A stretch of DNA of 64,000 bases from NCBI RefSeq assembly GCF_001747095.1, contig NZ_MDGP01000001.1:1657001-1721000 (forward strand), read 5' to 3'. Position 1 is the stretch's first letter. Every line of letters begins with the position of its first letter. Below are positions 17,791 to 26,603 of this stretch, piece after piece. Source of the stretch: Roseivirga sp. 4D4 (GTDB taxonomy: Bacteria > Bacteroidota > Bacteroidia > Cytophagales > Cyclobacteriaceae). Under the pieces are notes generated by a model. The model was not told where the DNA came from and made no database searches. It saw nothing but the letters and a program-made list of their open reading frames with translations. The position numbers and the translations under genes were made by a program.

Positions 17791-18126
17791 ATGGCGAACG
17801 CATTAGAAATTAATGAGAGCAACTTCGAAGAGTTAGTGTTGAAGTCTGACAAACCAGTTTTAGTTGACTTTTGGGCAGCATGGTGTGGTCCTTGTAGAAT
17901 GGTAGGTCCTGTAGTAGAAGAAATTGCTGGTGAGTATAGTGACACGGCAGTTGTGGGAAAAGTTGACGTGGATGCCAACCAAGATATTTCTATCAAATAC
18001 GGTATCAGATCTATACCTGCCTTACTTTACTTCAAAGATGGTGAGGTAGTAGATAGCGTTATTGGTGCTGTGCCAAAAAACGTATTGACCAACAAACTAG
18101 ACGAAGCTATCGGAGCAGAAGCTTAA
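17791..18126 (+). CDS. trxA: Thioredoxin
   Basis: 111 residues, standard thioredoxin length. The active site WCGPC lies at residues 31-35 (Cys32, Cys35), preceded by PVLVDFWAAW, with the cis-proline loop GIRSIPALLYF. No signal peptide, so it is the cytoplasmic disulfide reductant for ribonucleotide reductase, methionine sulfoxide reductases and peroxiredoxins. Single-gene unit: own -7 box, terminator 39 bases after the stop. Confidence 0.96.
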   Translation: MANALEINESNFEELVLKSDKPVLVDFWAAWCGPCRMVGPVVEEIAGEYSDTAVVGKVDVDANQDISIKYGIRSIPALLYFKDGEVVDSVIGAVPKNVLTNKLDEAIGAEA

Positions 18127-18164
18127 GATAGTATTGAGTAGCTAGTACAAAGTATTAAGATAAG

Positions 18165-18190
18165 AGCCCCGATTAATCGGGGCTTTTTTA
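18165..18190 (+). terminator. trxA: Terminator of trxA
   Basis: Stem AGCCCCGAT / ATCGGGGCT followed by six T. Confidence 0.9.
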
Positions 18191-18231
18191 TTTATAACAC
18201 AATACACTTTGAATATTACAACTAAGGGGAA

Positions 18232-19092
18232 TCAAAAAGCCCGCTCAAAGTCCTGAGCTTTTAAGTCTCTATACCTATCACGAGACATAACGAACTCCTT
18301 CTTCTCCTTTGAACGGATACTCAATATGTATTTATCGAATTCCCAAAACCTGATATCATCTACAAAGTTCAGATTAACAATTGTCGCTCTATTCACTCTA
18401 AAAAACCCCTTTCCTTCTAAGAGTCTGGCCAGGTCAGTCAAATTTATTTTTAATCCATAGACCTCTTTATTGGTATAAACCCAATACTTCCTTCCCGATT
18501 TTTCTGCATAGACTACCTCATCTATATCCAAGCTTAACTCGCCAATGTTGCTAGAAACGATGATTGAATCTTTCTCATTGGTTTTATTCCGACTTCGCAT
18601 GGCACTATTGAAGAGATTCGCATTCCCAAGGAAAAGACCCAGAAAGGTTAGAAATGAGAATTGGGAAACCATCACTCTACCAGCATCAACTGGTTCTTCG
18701 GCCAATCCAAAATCAATGGGACTCACCACAAACTGTAATGGAATACTGATGACAAAAAACCCGATCGCATTGATCACAGCTACGACAAACAGAGCAGCTT
18801 GCCATTTAAGAACCCCCTTAAGGCTTAATACCATTCGCTCTAGTCCCAGTCTGGAATTCATCATTCTAAAAAGAGCACTCAAAAGCCAAATGGATATTAC
18901 CGCAAACAGCAATTTGTTAAGCACTATGTTAAACATAAACTTATTGAAGGTGAGGCCTTCGGTATACTGCGAAGCAGTCTGATAACATGCATAGAAATCA
19001 ATCTGGGCATAAGGAATAAGGAAAAGTAAGACAGAGCACAATAGAAAAGCAGGTCTTTTAAACAAGCCGAAACTCAGTTCAAGCGATTTCAT
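18232..19092 (-). CDS. Membrane-bound LytTR-family transcriptional regulator
   Basis: 286 residues from the ATG at 19092; an upstream TTG is less likely. The N-terminal part holds about four hydrophobic helices (PAFLLCSVLLFLIPY, KLLFAVISIWLLSALF, LFVVAVINAIGFFVISI, FSFLTFLGLFLG). The C-terminal ~100 residues are a LytTR DNA-binding domain (DEVVYAEKSGRKYWVYT, GFFRVNRATIVNLNFVDDI). LytTR proteins usually bind tandem 9-10 bp repeats. The protein is divergent from the tlpA-like operon (147-base gap) and may control it; this is inferred from position only. A similar protein is encoded at 24471-25277. Confidence 0.85.
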   Translation of the reverse strand: MKSLELSFGLFKRPAFLLCSVLLFLIPYAQIDFYACYQTASQYTEGLTFNKFMFNIVLNKLLFAVISIWLLSALFRMMNSRLGLERMVLSLKGVLKWQAALFVVAVINAIGFFVISIPLQFVVSPIDFGLAEEPVDAGRVMVSQFSFLTFLGLFLGNANLFNSAMRSRNKTNEKDSIIVSSNIGELSLDIDEVVYAEKSGRKYWVYTNKEVYGLKINLTDLARLLEGKGFFRVNRATIVNLNFVDDIRFWEFDKYILSIRSKEKKEFVMSRDRYRDLKAQDFERAF

Positions 19093-19239
19093 ATCATTCC
19101 ACAACGACTTTGATCGGATTGAGTTATTTCCTCAGTTAGGAGTTCAGACATTAATGCAGGATTTCGGTACCAAAAGGGAAATTCTACGCCACATCCTATC
19201 TACTGCCACCGTTAATTGTGAGCATCAAGAGATACAACC

Positions 19240-19692
19240 ATGAAAATCACATCTATACTTCTTCTACTGCTGAGCACAACTTATTCACCTGATAAGGACT
19301 TGAAAGTAAAACTGCTGAAAGTCGAAGACTTCAGTCAAATCAGTGGTAGTTCTGAAGAGCCTCTTATCATTAACTTTTGGGCTACATGGTGCGGACCTTG
19401 TATCAAAGAAATGCCTGAGTTAGTAGCATTTTCGAAAGAGAAAAAGGCAAACCTGATATTCATTTCCCTGGATATTCCGAAAGAGATAGATAAAGCTCAA
19501 AAGCTGCTAGCCGAAAAGGGCGTTACTGGTGCACATTATTTATTAGAAGCCTTGGATGACAAACTTCCAATGATCCTTGAAGATTGGGTCGGAGGAGTTC
19601 CACTAACTATGGTGTATAGCGATGGCGTCAGAAAGGAAGTTTTCAGAAGACAAATCAATCAACAAGACCTTTTAGACCTAAATATTTTTTAA
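19240..19692 (+). CDS. TlpA/ResA-like thioredoxin-fold protein
   Basis: 150 residues with a signal segment (KITSILLLLLSTTYS), then a thioredoxin fold whose active site WATWCGPC (Cys51, Cys54) is of TlpA/ResA type. KEMPELVAFS follows, and the cis-Pro loop is GGVPLT. It probably reduces or transfers disulfides outside the cytoplasmic membrane, as in cytochrome c maturation or stress responses. First gene of a tight three-gene operon: the next start is only two bases after its stop. The mature protein is short, close to the minimum for this family. Confidence 0.88.
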   Translation: MKITSILLLLLSTTYSPDKDLKVKLLKVEDFSQISGSSEEPLIINFWATWCGPCIKEMPELVAFSKEKKANLIFISLDIPKEIDKAQKLLAEKGVTGAHYLLEALDDKLPMILEDWVGGVPLTMVYSDGVRKEVFRRQINQQDLLDLNIF

Positions 19693-19694
19693 CC

Positions 19695-20294
19695 ATGAGA
19701 AAACTGATACTTATACCCCTTCTATTTTCCACTTTATTACAGCCACTGACAGAGGACAGAACGATTGAGATTGGAGATCCGCTGCCCATGACCGACTTAG
19801 AATTGGTGCATGCCAATGGTGAAAAGTCAGAGTTAGGTAGCCTCAAAGGAGAAAAAGGGATACTGATCGTATTCGCAGCAAACGAATGTGTTGCAGTAAA
19901 ATATTGGTACGACAGATTGATTGAGACAGGTAACAAAGCAGAGCAAAATGGCATCAAAGTACTGTGGGTGAACTCCAACAAAACACAACGAGAAGCTGGT
20001 GAATCATTAGAAGAAATGGCCCAATTCGCTCGCGAAAAGAAGCTTCCATTTGATTATGTAATTGAGGACAACTTTCAGTTAGCGGACCACTTCGATGCCA
20101 GGGTTACACCCACCTCCTACCTGTTTGACCAAGACTTCAAATTGGTATATAAGGGAATCGTAGATAACAACATGACGAACAGTGATGCAGCGACCGAACA
20201 TTATCTGGATGATGCCATTTCGGCAACGGTCAAGGGCGGAAAAGTCCCTGTGCCCGTAAAACTAGGAAGAGGCTGTCGTATACCTAGAAACTAG
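19695..20294 (+). CDS. Exported redoxin/AhpC-TSA-like protein with a single-cysteine site
   Basis: 199 residues with a signal peptide (RKLILIPLLFSTLLQP). The fold follows the redoxin pattern (IGDPLPMTDLELVHANGEKSELGSLKGEKGILIVFA ... VTPTSYLFDQDFKLVYKGIVDN, here quoted in parts). Where relatives carry CxxCPYV, this protein has NECVAVKYW with one Cys near residue 64, so a classic CxxC exchange is not possible. It may be a one-cysteine peroxidase or a partner of the TlpA-like protein encoded just upstream (two-base spacing). The other Cys is close to the C-terminus (RGCRIP). Confidence 0.8.
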   Translation: MRKLILIPLLFSTLLQPLTEDRTIEIGDPLPMTDLELVHANGEKSELGSLKGEKGILIVFAANECVAVKYWYDRLIETGNKAEQNGIKVLWVNSNKTQREAGESLEEMAQFAREKKLPFDYVIEDNFQLADHFDARVTPTSYLFDQDFKLVYKGIVDNNMTNSDAATEHYLDDAISATVKGGKVPVPVKLGRGCRIPRN

Positions 20295-20302
20295 ACCTGC
20301 AA

Positions 20303-20824
20303 ATGCGTTTACGATTTCTGATTATTCCATTACTCATCATATGGACAACAGCCAGACATGAGGGAAGTCATGCACTAGCAGCCTATATACTGGGGGCGGA
20401 TATTCAAGAACTAAAACTACTACCTGGCATTCATGCGGAACTGGGTTTCTACTTTGGTTATGTAATTCATACTGGAGTGGAATCGTGGTTGATCGATGCC
20501 GCACCTTTCTTTATTGATGGCATGCTCATGCTACTCGCATTGGCCTGGCTAAGCAATAAGAAAACGCATAAACACTTCCGGATCATATTACTTTTTGGGG
20601 TAGTATCACCCATGGCAGATATGGCCTATAACTATCAGGGAGGGTTTTGGAGAAACGGTACTGACGTTTGGGATTTGTTGGAAGCACTTCCAGACCTCCC
20701 TGTCCACTTGTACTTTGTTATTACAATGACCTTGGGCTATGTAACGGCAAGAAAACTTCTGCAATCCAGAAGGCTCGCTTCTAGAATTGAACCGCTAGCC
20801 GCTAATAGCGACCAGCTTCAATAA
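20303..20824 (+). CDS. Small integral-membrane protein with HEGSH motif (putative metallopeptidase)
   Basis: 173 residues, about four membrane helices. The first helix ends in ARHEGSHALAAYILGAD, an HExxH zinc motif placed in a membrane setting as in M50-type site-2 proteases or related archaeal/bacterial families. A second possible ligand segment is SPMADMAYNYQGG in the third helix region. The start is eight bases after the redoxin stop, so it belongs to the same operon. It could be a membrane-embedded protease acting with the two redox proteins, or a non-catalytic relative; the lack of an obvious NPDG motif keeps this uncertain. Confidence 0.6.
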   Translation: MRLRFLIIPLLIIWTTARHEGSHALAAYILGADIQELKLLPGIHAELGFYFGYVIHTGVESWLIDAAPFFIDGMLMLLALAWLSNKKTHKHFRIILLFGVVSPMADMAYNYQGGFWRNGTDVWDLLEALPDLPVHLYFVITMTLGYVTARKLLQSRRLASRIEPLAANSDQLQ

Positions 20825-21213
20825 ACTAACCCAGAAACCGTCTGACGCTGGTCTTATAGGGTTATTTCAAAAAAAATTCATCTCCTCTGCAACATTTATT
20901 ACGCTTGCCCCATCTAACCTTTATAATTGTTTTACAATTGGGTAATAATTAGTACCGAAGTCTTGTACACTTCGGTTTTTAAAGCGATAATTGTTTTACA
21001 AAAGGGTAAATAAAATCCTATGGACCGAAAGCGCCATAGTTTTTAGAACGACATAAAGTCGGAATGAAAAATTATCAAACCAAAATGTACGATTTATGAT
21101 CTACGATGGGCGTAAATCCAAATTCTTAAATCGTAATGTTTGAGTAAGAAATACATTAAAGTAAACACCTGCCTAAGGTTAGTTAGGTTATAACTCCATT
21201 TGAGACTAATAAG
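20825..21213 (+). promoter_or_regulatory. Regulatory gap with two TTGTTTTACAA sites before padR
   Basis: The 15-mer ATAATTGTTTTACAA occurs at 20923-20937 and again at 20987-21001, 64 bases apart. Each is followed by a near-identical GGGTAA tail. Its core TTGT-TTT-ACAA is a dyad, which suits a dimeric winged-helix repressor such as the PadR protein encoded next. Between the copies sits a terminator-like hairpin (ACCGAAGT / ACTTCGGT, 20954-20976, then T5). The layout suggests autoregulation plus attenuation; this is inference. Confidence 0.5.
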
Positions 21214-21546
21214 ATGAATAGCAAACTCGGAGAATTTGAAGAAATCGTGCTCATGCTTGTCGCAGCGCAACACGAACAGGCCTATGGTCTATCTGTAACA
21301 CAAGCCATCGAGAAGGAACTCAAGCGATCGGTTACTATGAGTAGTGTGCATACCGCACTCTATCGGCTTGAAGAGAAAGGTTTTGTGACTTCAAAAATTG
21401 GCGATGCGGAAGGCAATCGTAGAGGTCGTAGAAAGCGTGTATTTGTCATCACCTCTCAAGGGAAAACGGCATTGAAAGAAACACGAGAAGCCAGAAATCA
21501 CATCTGGAATATGATTCCAAAGTTCATACTCGAATTTGGTCAATGA
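21214..21546 (+). CDS. PadR-family transcriptional regulator
   Basis: 110 residues, the size of the short PadR subgroup. The winged helix is recognisable: EEIVLMLVAAQHEQAYGLSV, then SVHTALYRLEEKGFV and the wing RGRRKRVFVIT. The short C-terminal helix serves for dimerisation. It overlaps the permease start by four bases (ATGA), so the two are translationally coupled. PadR-permease pairs of this kind are frequent in Cytophagales and usually form a repressor-export unit. Likely autoregulated through the paired dyads upstream. Confidence 0.92.
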   Translation: MNSKLGEFEEIVLMLVAAQHEQAYGLSVTQAIEKELKRSVTMSSVHTALYRLEEKGFVTSKIGDAEGNRRGRRKRVFVITSQGKTALKETREARNHIWNMIPKFILEFGQ

Positions 21547-24176
21547 ATCAAACGAAGCAACATATTGATCCACCCAAGTGGGCAGAACGATTCTTTGAGT
21601 GGTACTGCTACCCTCCTCTCTTTGACTCCATTATTGGTGATCTCTATGAACGCTTCGATGAAAACTTAGAAAAACATGGTCAACGAAAGGCCAATCGCAA
21701 ATTCTGTTTTGATGTCATTCGATTTATGAACAGGCACACACTCAAAAGAAAAGGTCAATCTAAATTTTATAACAACAACATGTCAATACTCAGTAATTAC
21801 TTCAAAGTGGGTTTTAGAAACCTAATGAAGAATCGGTCATTTACAGCAATTAACGTTTTAGGGCTCTCAGTGTCTATGGCCGTATGTCTGGTAATCATCC
21901 TGATGATCAACGATCAGCTTAGCTATGACAAATGGCAGGCAAATAGTGAAGAGACTTATCGATTTACTCACTATGATCAAAATGAAATTAATATACCCAT
22001 GGCCACCGTGCCTATGCCCTTGGGTGAAGCCATGCAAGATAAGTTTGCCGGTTTTGAGCATATGGTTACGTTCAGAAGGGGTTTTAGTGGAGATGTGATT
22101 CAAAACGGAAAGGCTATTGCCCTTCAAGGCTATTTCACCGAGCCCTCATTTTTTAAGCTCTTTAGTTTTGAGTTGGAACGTGGGAACCCAGAAACTGCGC
22201 TAAGCACACCTAATTCGATTGTCTTGAAAAAGGACATAGCCGAGAAGCTTTTTAAAGATCAAGATCCTATGGGACAAACCCTTGAGGTTGGTAACAAGGG
22301 CGTATACCAAGTGACTGGTGTCCTAAAGGAACTTCCCGGTAAAACCCATATCAAATTCGAATCGCTTGTCTCGCTGTCCAGTTTAGATAAGCTAGAGAAA
22401 AACAAAACGCTCGGTTCATCTATCGGCAACTGGGAAAATGGTAGCGAGACTTGGATATATTTTAATCTCAGAGATGGCTACGCTATCGAACCTCTGAAGG
22501 CTTATTTGGCTGAGGCAGAGAAAGAGCATTATGAACCAGATTCAGATGAACGTAAGGAGTTTACACTCCAAAAGATGTCCAAAATCACGCCAGGCCCCCT
22601 TCATGGCAATCAAATTGGTGCGGGTATGCCGAATTTCTTTGTTATTGGCTTAGGAGTATTAGCCGTGCTGATCATTGTATGTGCTACTTTCAATTACACC
22701 AACCTATCGGCAGCTCGGGCATTGACACGCACCAAGGAAGTAGGCGTTAGAAAGGTAATGGGTGCAAAAAAAGGACAACTGACTATCCAGTTTATAGTCG
22801 AATCTATATTGGTATCCGTACTCTCTTTGATCGTGGCGATCGGCCTATTACAGTTTTTAATTCCTGCTTTCCAATCATTACAAATGAGCTCACTTTTGGA
22901 GTGGGAGTTGAAACCTGACCTGAAAGCTTATCTTCAATTCTTCGGCTTCAGCGTATTGCTGGGTTTGGTCACAGGCATCTTCCCTTCTCTCTATTTGGCT
23001 TCATTCAAGCCGATTCAGGCCATGAAGAATTCAGTTTCGAATTCTAAACTTTCCAAACTCAGTTTGAGAAAAGCATTAATCGTAACCCAATTCGTGATTT
23101 CCATTGTACTGATCGTCTCCTCTGTTTTAGTTTATAAGCAGATCAAGTTTATTGTTGAAACAGATTATGGCTTCAGCAAGGAGAATATACTGAACGTGCA
23201 TATGCAGGGTCAGGACTTCGCCAAGTTCGAGAACGAGCTTGAGAAGCTTCCTTTTGTTGAAAGTGTAACGGCCACGAACAACATTCCAAGTATGGGTACG
23301 GAATACTCAGAAGATGTGACGCTCAACAATGGAGATGAGCCATTTTCTATGAACTACTTCGATGTGGATGAGGACTATATCAGCAGCCTGCAACTCGAGC
23401 TTATTGCCGGTAGTGACTTTATCAAAGACGCTCCTTCGGTAAACAAAAGAGCCGCCATCCTGAATGAGACTGCCGTGAAACAGTTTGGCTTTGAAAGCCC
23501 TTTGGAAGCGGTTGGAAAGCAGTTTTACATTGAAAATGATTCCATTCCTCTCAATGTAGTAGGTGTGGTAAAGGATTACAACCACATGATGCTGATCATG
23601 GGCATAGACCCTATGATGCTTCGCTATGACCCCTCAGGCTTTAACATAGCCCAGATCAAAGTGGCTGGTTTTGATATGGTCAAAGAAATCTCTGGCATCG
23701 AAGCCGTTTGGGATGAGTTTGATCCTAACCACGAAATCATTCTCAAAACCTTTCAGGGAGAAATTGATGAATTCAATGCCTTCTTCTTTGACATTCTTTA
23801 TATCGTGGGTCTGATCGCTATTTTGAGCATCAGTATAGCGGGCATGGGACTATTGGGTATCTCAACTTACGCTATTCAGATTCGCATGAAAGAAGTAAGT
23901 ATTCGCAAGGTATTAGGCGCAAGTGTTAAGGGGTTGATATTCTTACTTTCTAAGAGCCTCAGCATTATGCTGACCGTTGCTTTTATCATCGGTTTCTCAC
24001 TGGCCTATATGGCCAATAACGTCTGGCTCAATCAGTTTGCCTATAGAACCTCCTTCGGCTTTGACGTATTCCTGATGACTGCTCTGGCAATGGTTGGAAT
24101 AGGTGCAGCCACTATTGGATGGCAAGCTTGGCGAGCGACAAGGGCAAATCCTGCGACTACGCTTAGGGATGATTAA
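21543..24176 (+). CDS. MacB/FtsX-type ABC transporter permease with N-terminal prefix domain
   Basis: 877 residues. Residues 1-80 are a soluble prefix domain that accompanies PadR-linked permeases (PPKWAERFFEWYCYPPLFDSI). Then comes a MacB-like architecture in two repeats: helix (FTAINVLGLSVSMAVCLVIIL), a large periplasmic domain, three helices with the FtsX signature (RTKEVGVRKVMGAKK), a second helix and periplasmic domain, and three C-terminal helices with RMKEVSIRKVLGAS. No ATPase gene is adjacent, so an ATP-binding subunit must come from elsewhere, or the protein works as a mechanotransmission sensor. It is intact, unlike its relative at 30480-32890. Confidence 0.92.
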   Translation: MNQTKQHIDPPKWAERFFEWYCYPPLFDSIIGDLYERFDENLEKHGQRKANRKFCFDVIRFMNRHTLKRKGQSKFYNNNMSILSNYFKVGFRNLMKNRSFTAINVLGLSVSMAVCLVIILMINDQLSYDKWQANSEETYRFTHYDQNEINIPMATVPMPLGEAMQDKFAGFEHMVTFRRGFSGDVIQNGKAIALQGYFTEPSFFKLFSFELERGNPETALSTPNSIVLKKDIAEKLFKDQDPMGQTLEVGNKGVYQVTGVLKELPGKTHIKFESLVSLSSLDKLEKNKTLGSSIGNWENGSETWIYFNLRDGYAIEPLKAYLAEAEKEHYEPDSDERKEFTLQKMSKITPGPLHGNQIGAGMPNFFVIGLGVLAVLIIVCATFNYTNLSAARALTRTKEVGVRKVMGAKKGQLTIQFIVESILVSVLSLIVAIGLLQFLIPAFQSLQMSSLLEWELKPDLKAYLQFFGFSVLLGLVTGIFPSLYLASFKPIQAMKNSVSNSKLSKLSLRKALIVTQFVISIVLIVSSVLVYKQIKFIVETDYGFSKENILNVHMQGQDFAKFENELEKLPFVESVTATNNIPSMGTEYSEDVTLNNGDEPFSMNYFDVDEDYISSLQLELIAGSDFIKDAPSVNKRAAILNETAVKQFGFESPLEAVGKQFYIENDSIPLNVVGVVKDYNHMMLIMGIDPMMLRYDPSGFNIAQIKVAGFDMVKEISGIEAVWDEFDPNHEIILKTFQGEIDEFNAFFFDILYIVGLIAILSISIAGMGLLGISTYAIQIRMKEVSIRKVLGASVKGLIFLLSKSLSIMLTVAFIIGFSLAYMANNVWLNQFAYRTSFGFDVFLMTALAMVGIGAATIGWQAWRATRANPATTLRDD

Positions 24177-24254
24177 ATAGTCGGTGACCATGACTTTTAT
24201 TAAACCGTCATTCTGCCTCGAAGCTTCAAGGTGTTTCAGAATCTTGATTACGAG

Positions 24255-24293
24255 ACCCTGAAACCAGTCTGCCTTTGCAGGCAGGTTCAGGGT
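24255..24293. repeat. Intergenic palindrome with CTGCC/GGCAG core
   Basis: Outer arms ACCCTGAA / TTCAGGGT enclose an inner hairpin built from CTGCC-TTTG-CAGGCAG. CTGCC-rich hairpins recur at 30241 and 32998. Confidence 0.6.
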
Positions 24294-24349
24294 GACGTTT
24301 ATATTTGAGTTAAAGGTTAACTCTCAAGCTCTGGTTTCTCATTAACCAT

Positions 24350-24391
24350 CGATCCGACCGATCTGTGCTTCCTTACAAATCGGTCGGATCG
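24350..24391. repeat. CGATCCGACCGAT hairpin element, copy 1
   Basis: 13-bp perfect arms (CGATCCGACCGAT and complement) around a 16-base loop beginning CTGTGC. The same element occurs at 33051-33092, and a decayed copy at 30142-30180. Confidence 0.8.
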
Positions 24392-24428
24392 ATATATTGA
24401 AACCCAATCTCCTCCCAACATTCAACAC

Positions 24429-24450
24429 ACTACGCAATACGTACTACGCC
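24429..24450 (+). repeat. Short ACGCAATACG-type repeat tract
   Basis: Degenerate copies of a 7-mer related to CAATACG/CTACGC just upstream of the LytTR gene. The same motif family is seen at 27317, 30311 and 44592. Confidence 0.5.
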
Positions 24451-24470
24451 AAATTCAGCTAGCTTTAACC

Positions 24471-25277
24471 TTGAAAAAGCAAAGCCCGTTATTAAGTCCA
24501 GTGAGTTTTTTAGCATATATAAAAAGTCAAAGGGTTAATACCATTCAGATTGGCGCGGTACTTCTTACGCTTGCCTTATTTCTAGCCCTCTTCCAAGACT
24601 ATCTTCATTCCTATGTGCAGGGCTACAGTTTTTATTGGAGCGAGTCATTACTCTTCAACACCTTTTGGGTGCTCTTTATACCTATAGCGATATTAAGCAG
24701 AAGGTTCAAGAGCCATTCGAATAAGTATCGAATAGCTACGGATTCTATTGCAGCATCGGCTCTCCACCTACTCGCCTACCCCTTACTGGTTTTCATACTT
24801 TCGAGCCTATTCTTTTATCAACCCTACACTTTTACTAAGGTGCTGTCTTATGCCCTTTCTAAATATGTGTTCATCACCTTGATCGGGTATGGCTTGATTC
24901 AACTGGCACTTAGCTATATGGAAAAGCCCAAGCAGGCGTCAGTAGAAAACTCTCTTCAGAACATCTTGATCAACAAAGGGACAGAGAAGATTGTATTGGC
25001 CACTACAGATATCTATTATATTCAGGCCGAAAGCCCATATATCAAGTTTGTCACAGCACATGGCAACTACTTAAAGCAACAAACCCTTAAATCTATCCTT
25101 ACAGGCTTAGACAGCAATCAATTTATCAGGGTGCACAAGTCGACCATCATCAATGGCGACATGGTTCAGTCTTTTACATCTAGGCTGAATGGCGACTATG
25201 ACGTTGAGTTGAAGAATGGATCAACAGTTAGGATGAGCCGAAGCTTCAGCGCTCAATTTAAGGCCCAGTTTGGATAG
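24471..25277 (+). CDS. Membrane-bound LytTR-family transcriptional regulator
   Basis: 268 residues from a TTG start; no ATG is available without losing the first helix. About four hydrophobic helices lie in residues 20-150 (IGAVLLTLALFLALF, LLFNTFWVLFIPIAIL, LLVFILSSLFFY, YVFITLIGYGLIQLAL). A C-terminal LytTR DNA-binding domain follows (TDIYYIQAESPYIKFVT, NQFIRVHKSTIINGDMV, VRMSRSFSAQFKA). It has the same plan as the protein at 18232-19092. With no partner histidine kinase nearby, it is probably a one-component membrane sensor. It could regulate the downstream lipoprotein (89 bases after its stop). Confidence 0.85.
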   Translation: MKKQSPLLSPVSFLAYIKSQRVNTIQIGAVLLTLALFLALFQDYLHSYVQGYSFYWSESLLFNTFWVLFIPIAILSRRFKSHSNKYRIATDSIAASALHLLAYPLLVFILSSLFFYQPYTFTKVLSYALSKYVFITLIGYGLIQLALSYMEKPKQASVENSLQNILINKGTEKIVLATTDIYYIQAESPYIKFVTAHGNYLKQQTLKSILTGLDSNQFIRVHKSTIINGDMVQSFTSRLNGDYDVELKNGSTVRMSRSFSAQFKAQFG

Positions 25278-25366
25278 CCACGTCTCAGGCTATTAACTAC
25301 TCGCTTCACCATATTTAGATTCACCATGTTAATCCGCTTTGCGTATTTCAAAAGAAAAGCAAAAGC

Positions 25367-26527
25367 ATGGTTAAGTCATTCACCCTCTCCCTCCTACTCT
25401 TTATTTCCGTATTCAGCTGCAATGCCTTCCAGTCAAAAAAGGTCGGTGGACCATTCGAAAATGCAGAGTTTATGTATTTCGGCATGCCGGAAAATATTGC
25501 CTCCAGCGACACTACGCTCGGCTGGTTTGGCAAGGGCCAAAAACTGATCATCACCGGGAAAATCCTTAAAGCAGATGGCAAAACACCTGCCCCTAACGTA
25601 ATCGTGTATTACTACCACACTGACACGGAAGGGCATTACAGCAGCCGTAAAGACATGGACCAACGTGCTGCAAGGCACGGACATTTAAGGGGCTGGGTAA
25701 AATCTGATGCTGAGGGTAAATACGCAATTTATACCATAAGACCTGCGGCCTACCCGAACAGGTCAGATCCTGCCCATATCCACCCCACAATTCTCGAACC
25801 TCAGATTAACACACCATACTATACCGATGCCCTAGTATTTGATGATGACATCTTATTGACCACCGCTAAGCGAAAGGCCATGGATAACCGTGCCGGTAGT
25901 GGCATATTAAGGGTTTTAATGAAAGGTGATATTCAAATAGCCGAGCACAACTTTATTCTCGGGCTCAATATTCCCAATTACCCCAAAAAGGAAAGCCCAG
26001 AGATCAATTCGGGTAGAAGCATTGGCGAAGATCTCTTCTCCTTCACCCCTTATCATGCTTGGGGACCAGATATGGGTACCACCACCTGCCCCATTTGCAA
26101 GTACGGTCGTTATCAGGGAGTACTCTACTTTGCTGGTGCCAATACAGACTGGATGGAGGTAAAAGCCTGGTTGCGATATCTTGAAGCAGAAAGCTTCAAA
26201 CGACAAGAATATCTGAAAACTTTCTTCATTTGTACAGCAAAAGAAAGGGAGGAGGTAAATGCCAAATTGGTCCGGATCGGAAAGGAATTAGGCCTCCGCA
26301 AGGTATCCCTCACTACTGTGCCCTCATATGCCGATCGCGAATCAGAAGTCTATTTGAATGAAATCAACCCATTAGCCAACAATACTTTTATCATCTATAG
26401 AAACAGCAATGTGGTGGCCAAATTTATCGAGCTATCGCCTACAGAAAGCAACTATAAGTTGATGTCAGAAGCCCTTGATAACACCAAAGGTGATTATATG
26501 CATTTAGCTCCGCCCAGGCATAAATAA
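25367..26527 (+). CDS. Lipoprotein: intradiol ring-cleavage dioxygenase fold fused to thioredoxin-like domain
   Basis: 386 residues. The lipobox LFISVFSC places Cys18 at the mature N-terminus. Residues of about 55-200 match the intradiol dioxygenase fold, with all four non-haem Fe(III) ligands recognisable: Tyr91 (GHYSS), Tyr129 (AAYPN), and His137/His139 (PAHIH). Known intradiol enzymes cleave catechols; exported members of unknown substrate are common. From about 225 on there is an extra region beginning TTTCPICKYGRYQG (Cys241, Cys244), then an alternating alpha/beta pattern like a thioredoxin fold. That second domain is unusual for the family. Overlapping frames here are shadows. Confidence 0.8.
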   Translation: MVKSFTLSLLLFISVFSCNAFQSKKVGGPFENAEFMYFGMPENIASSDTTLGWFGKGQKLIITGKILKADGKTPAPNVIVYYYHTDTEGHYSSRKDMDQRAARHGHLRGWVKSDAEGKYAIYTIRPAAYPNRSDPAHIHPTILEPQINTPYYTDALVFDDDILLTTAKRKAMDNRAGSGILRVLMKGDIQIAEHNFILGLNIPNYPKKESPEINSGRSIGEDLFSFTPYHAWGPDMGTTTCPICKYGRYQGVLYFAGANTDWMEVKAWLRYLEAESFKRQEYLKTFFICTAKEREEVNAKLVRIGKELGLRKVSLTTVPSYADRESEVYLNEINPLANNTFIIYRNSNVVAKFIELSPTESNYKLMSEALDNTKGDYMHLAPPRHK

Positions 26528-26603
26528 AACCTCCACTATTCCTTATCAACTTGAGTTAGCAATTCACACTTTTTTGGAAGAACTTCCACATCCAAACACA
26601 TCT

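Noticed and set aside
25326..25547. 73-residue ORF overlapping the intradiol lipoprotein start
   Set aside because: It lies in another frame over the signal peptide and has no domain or start signal; the 25367 frame carries lipobox and Fe ligands.
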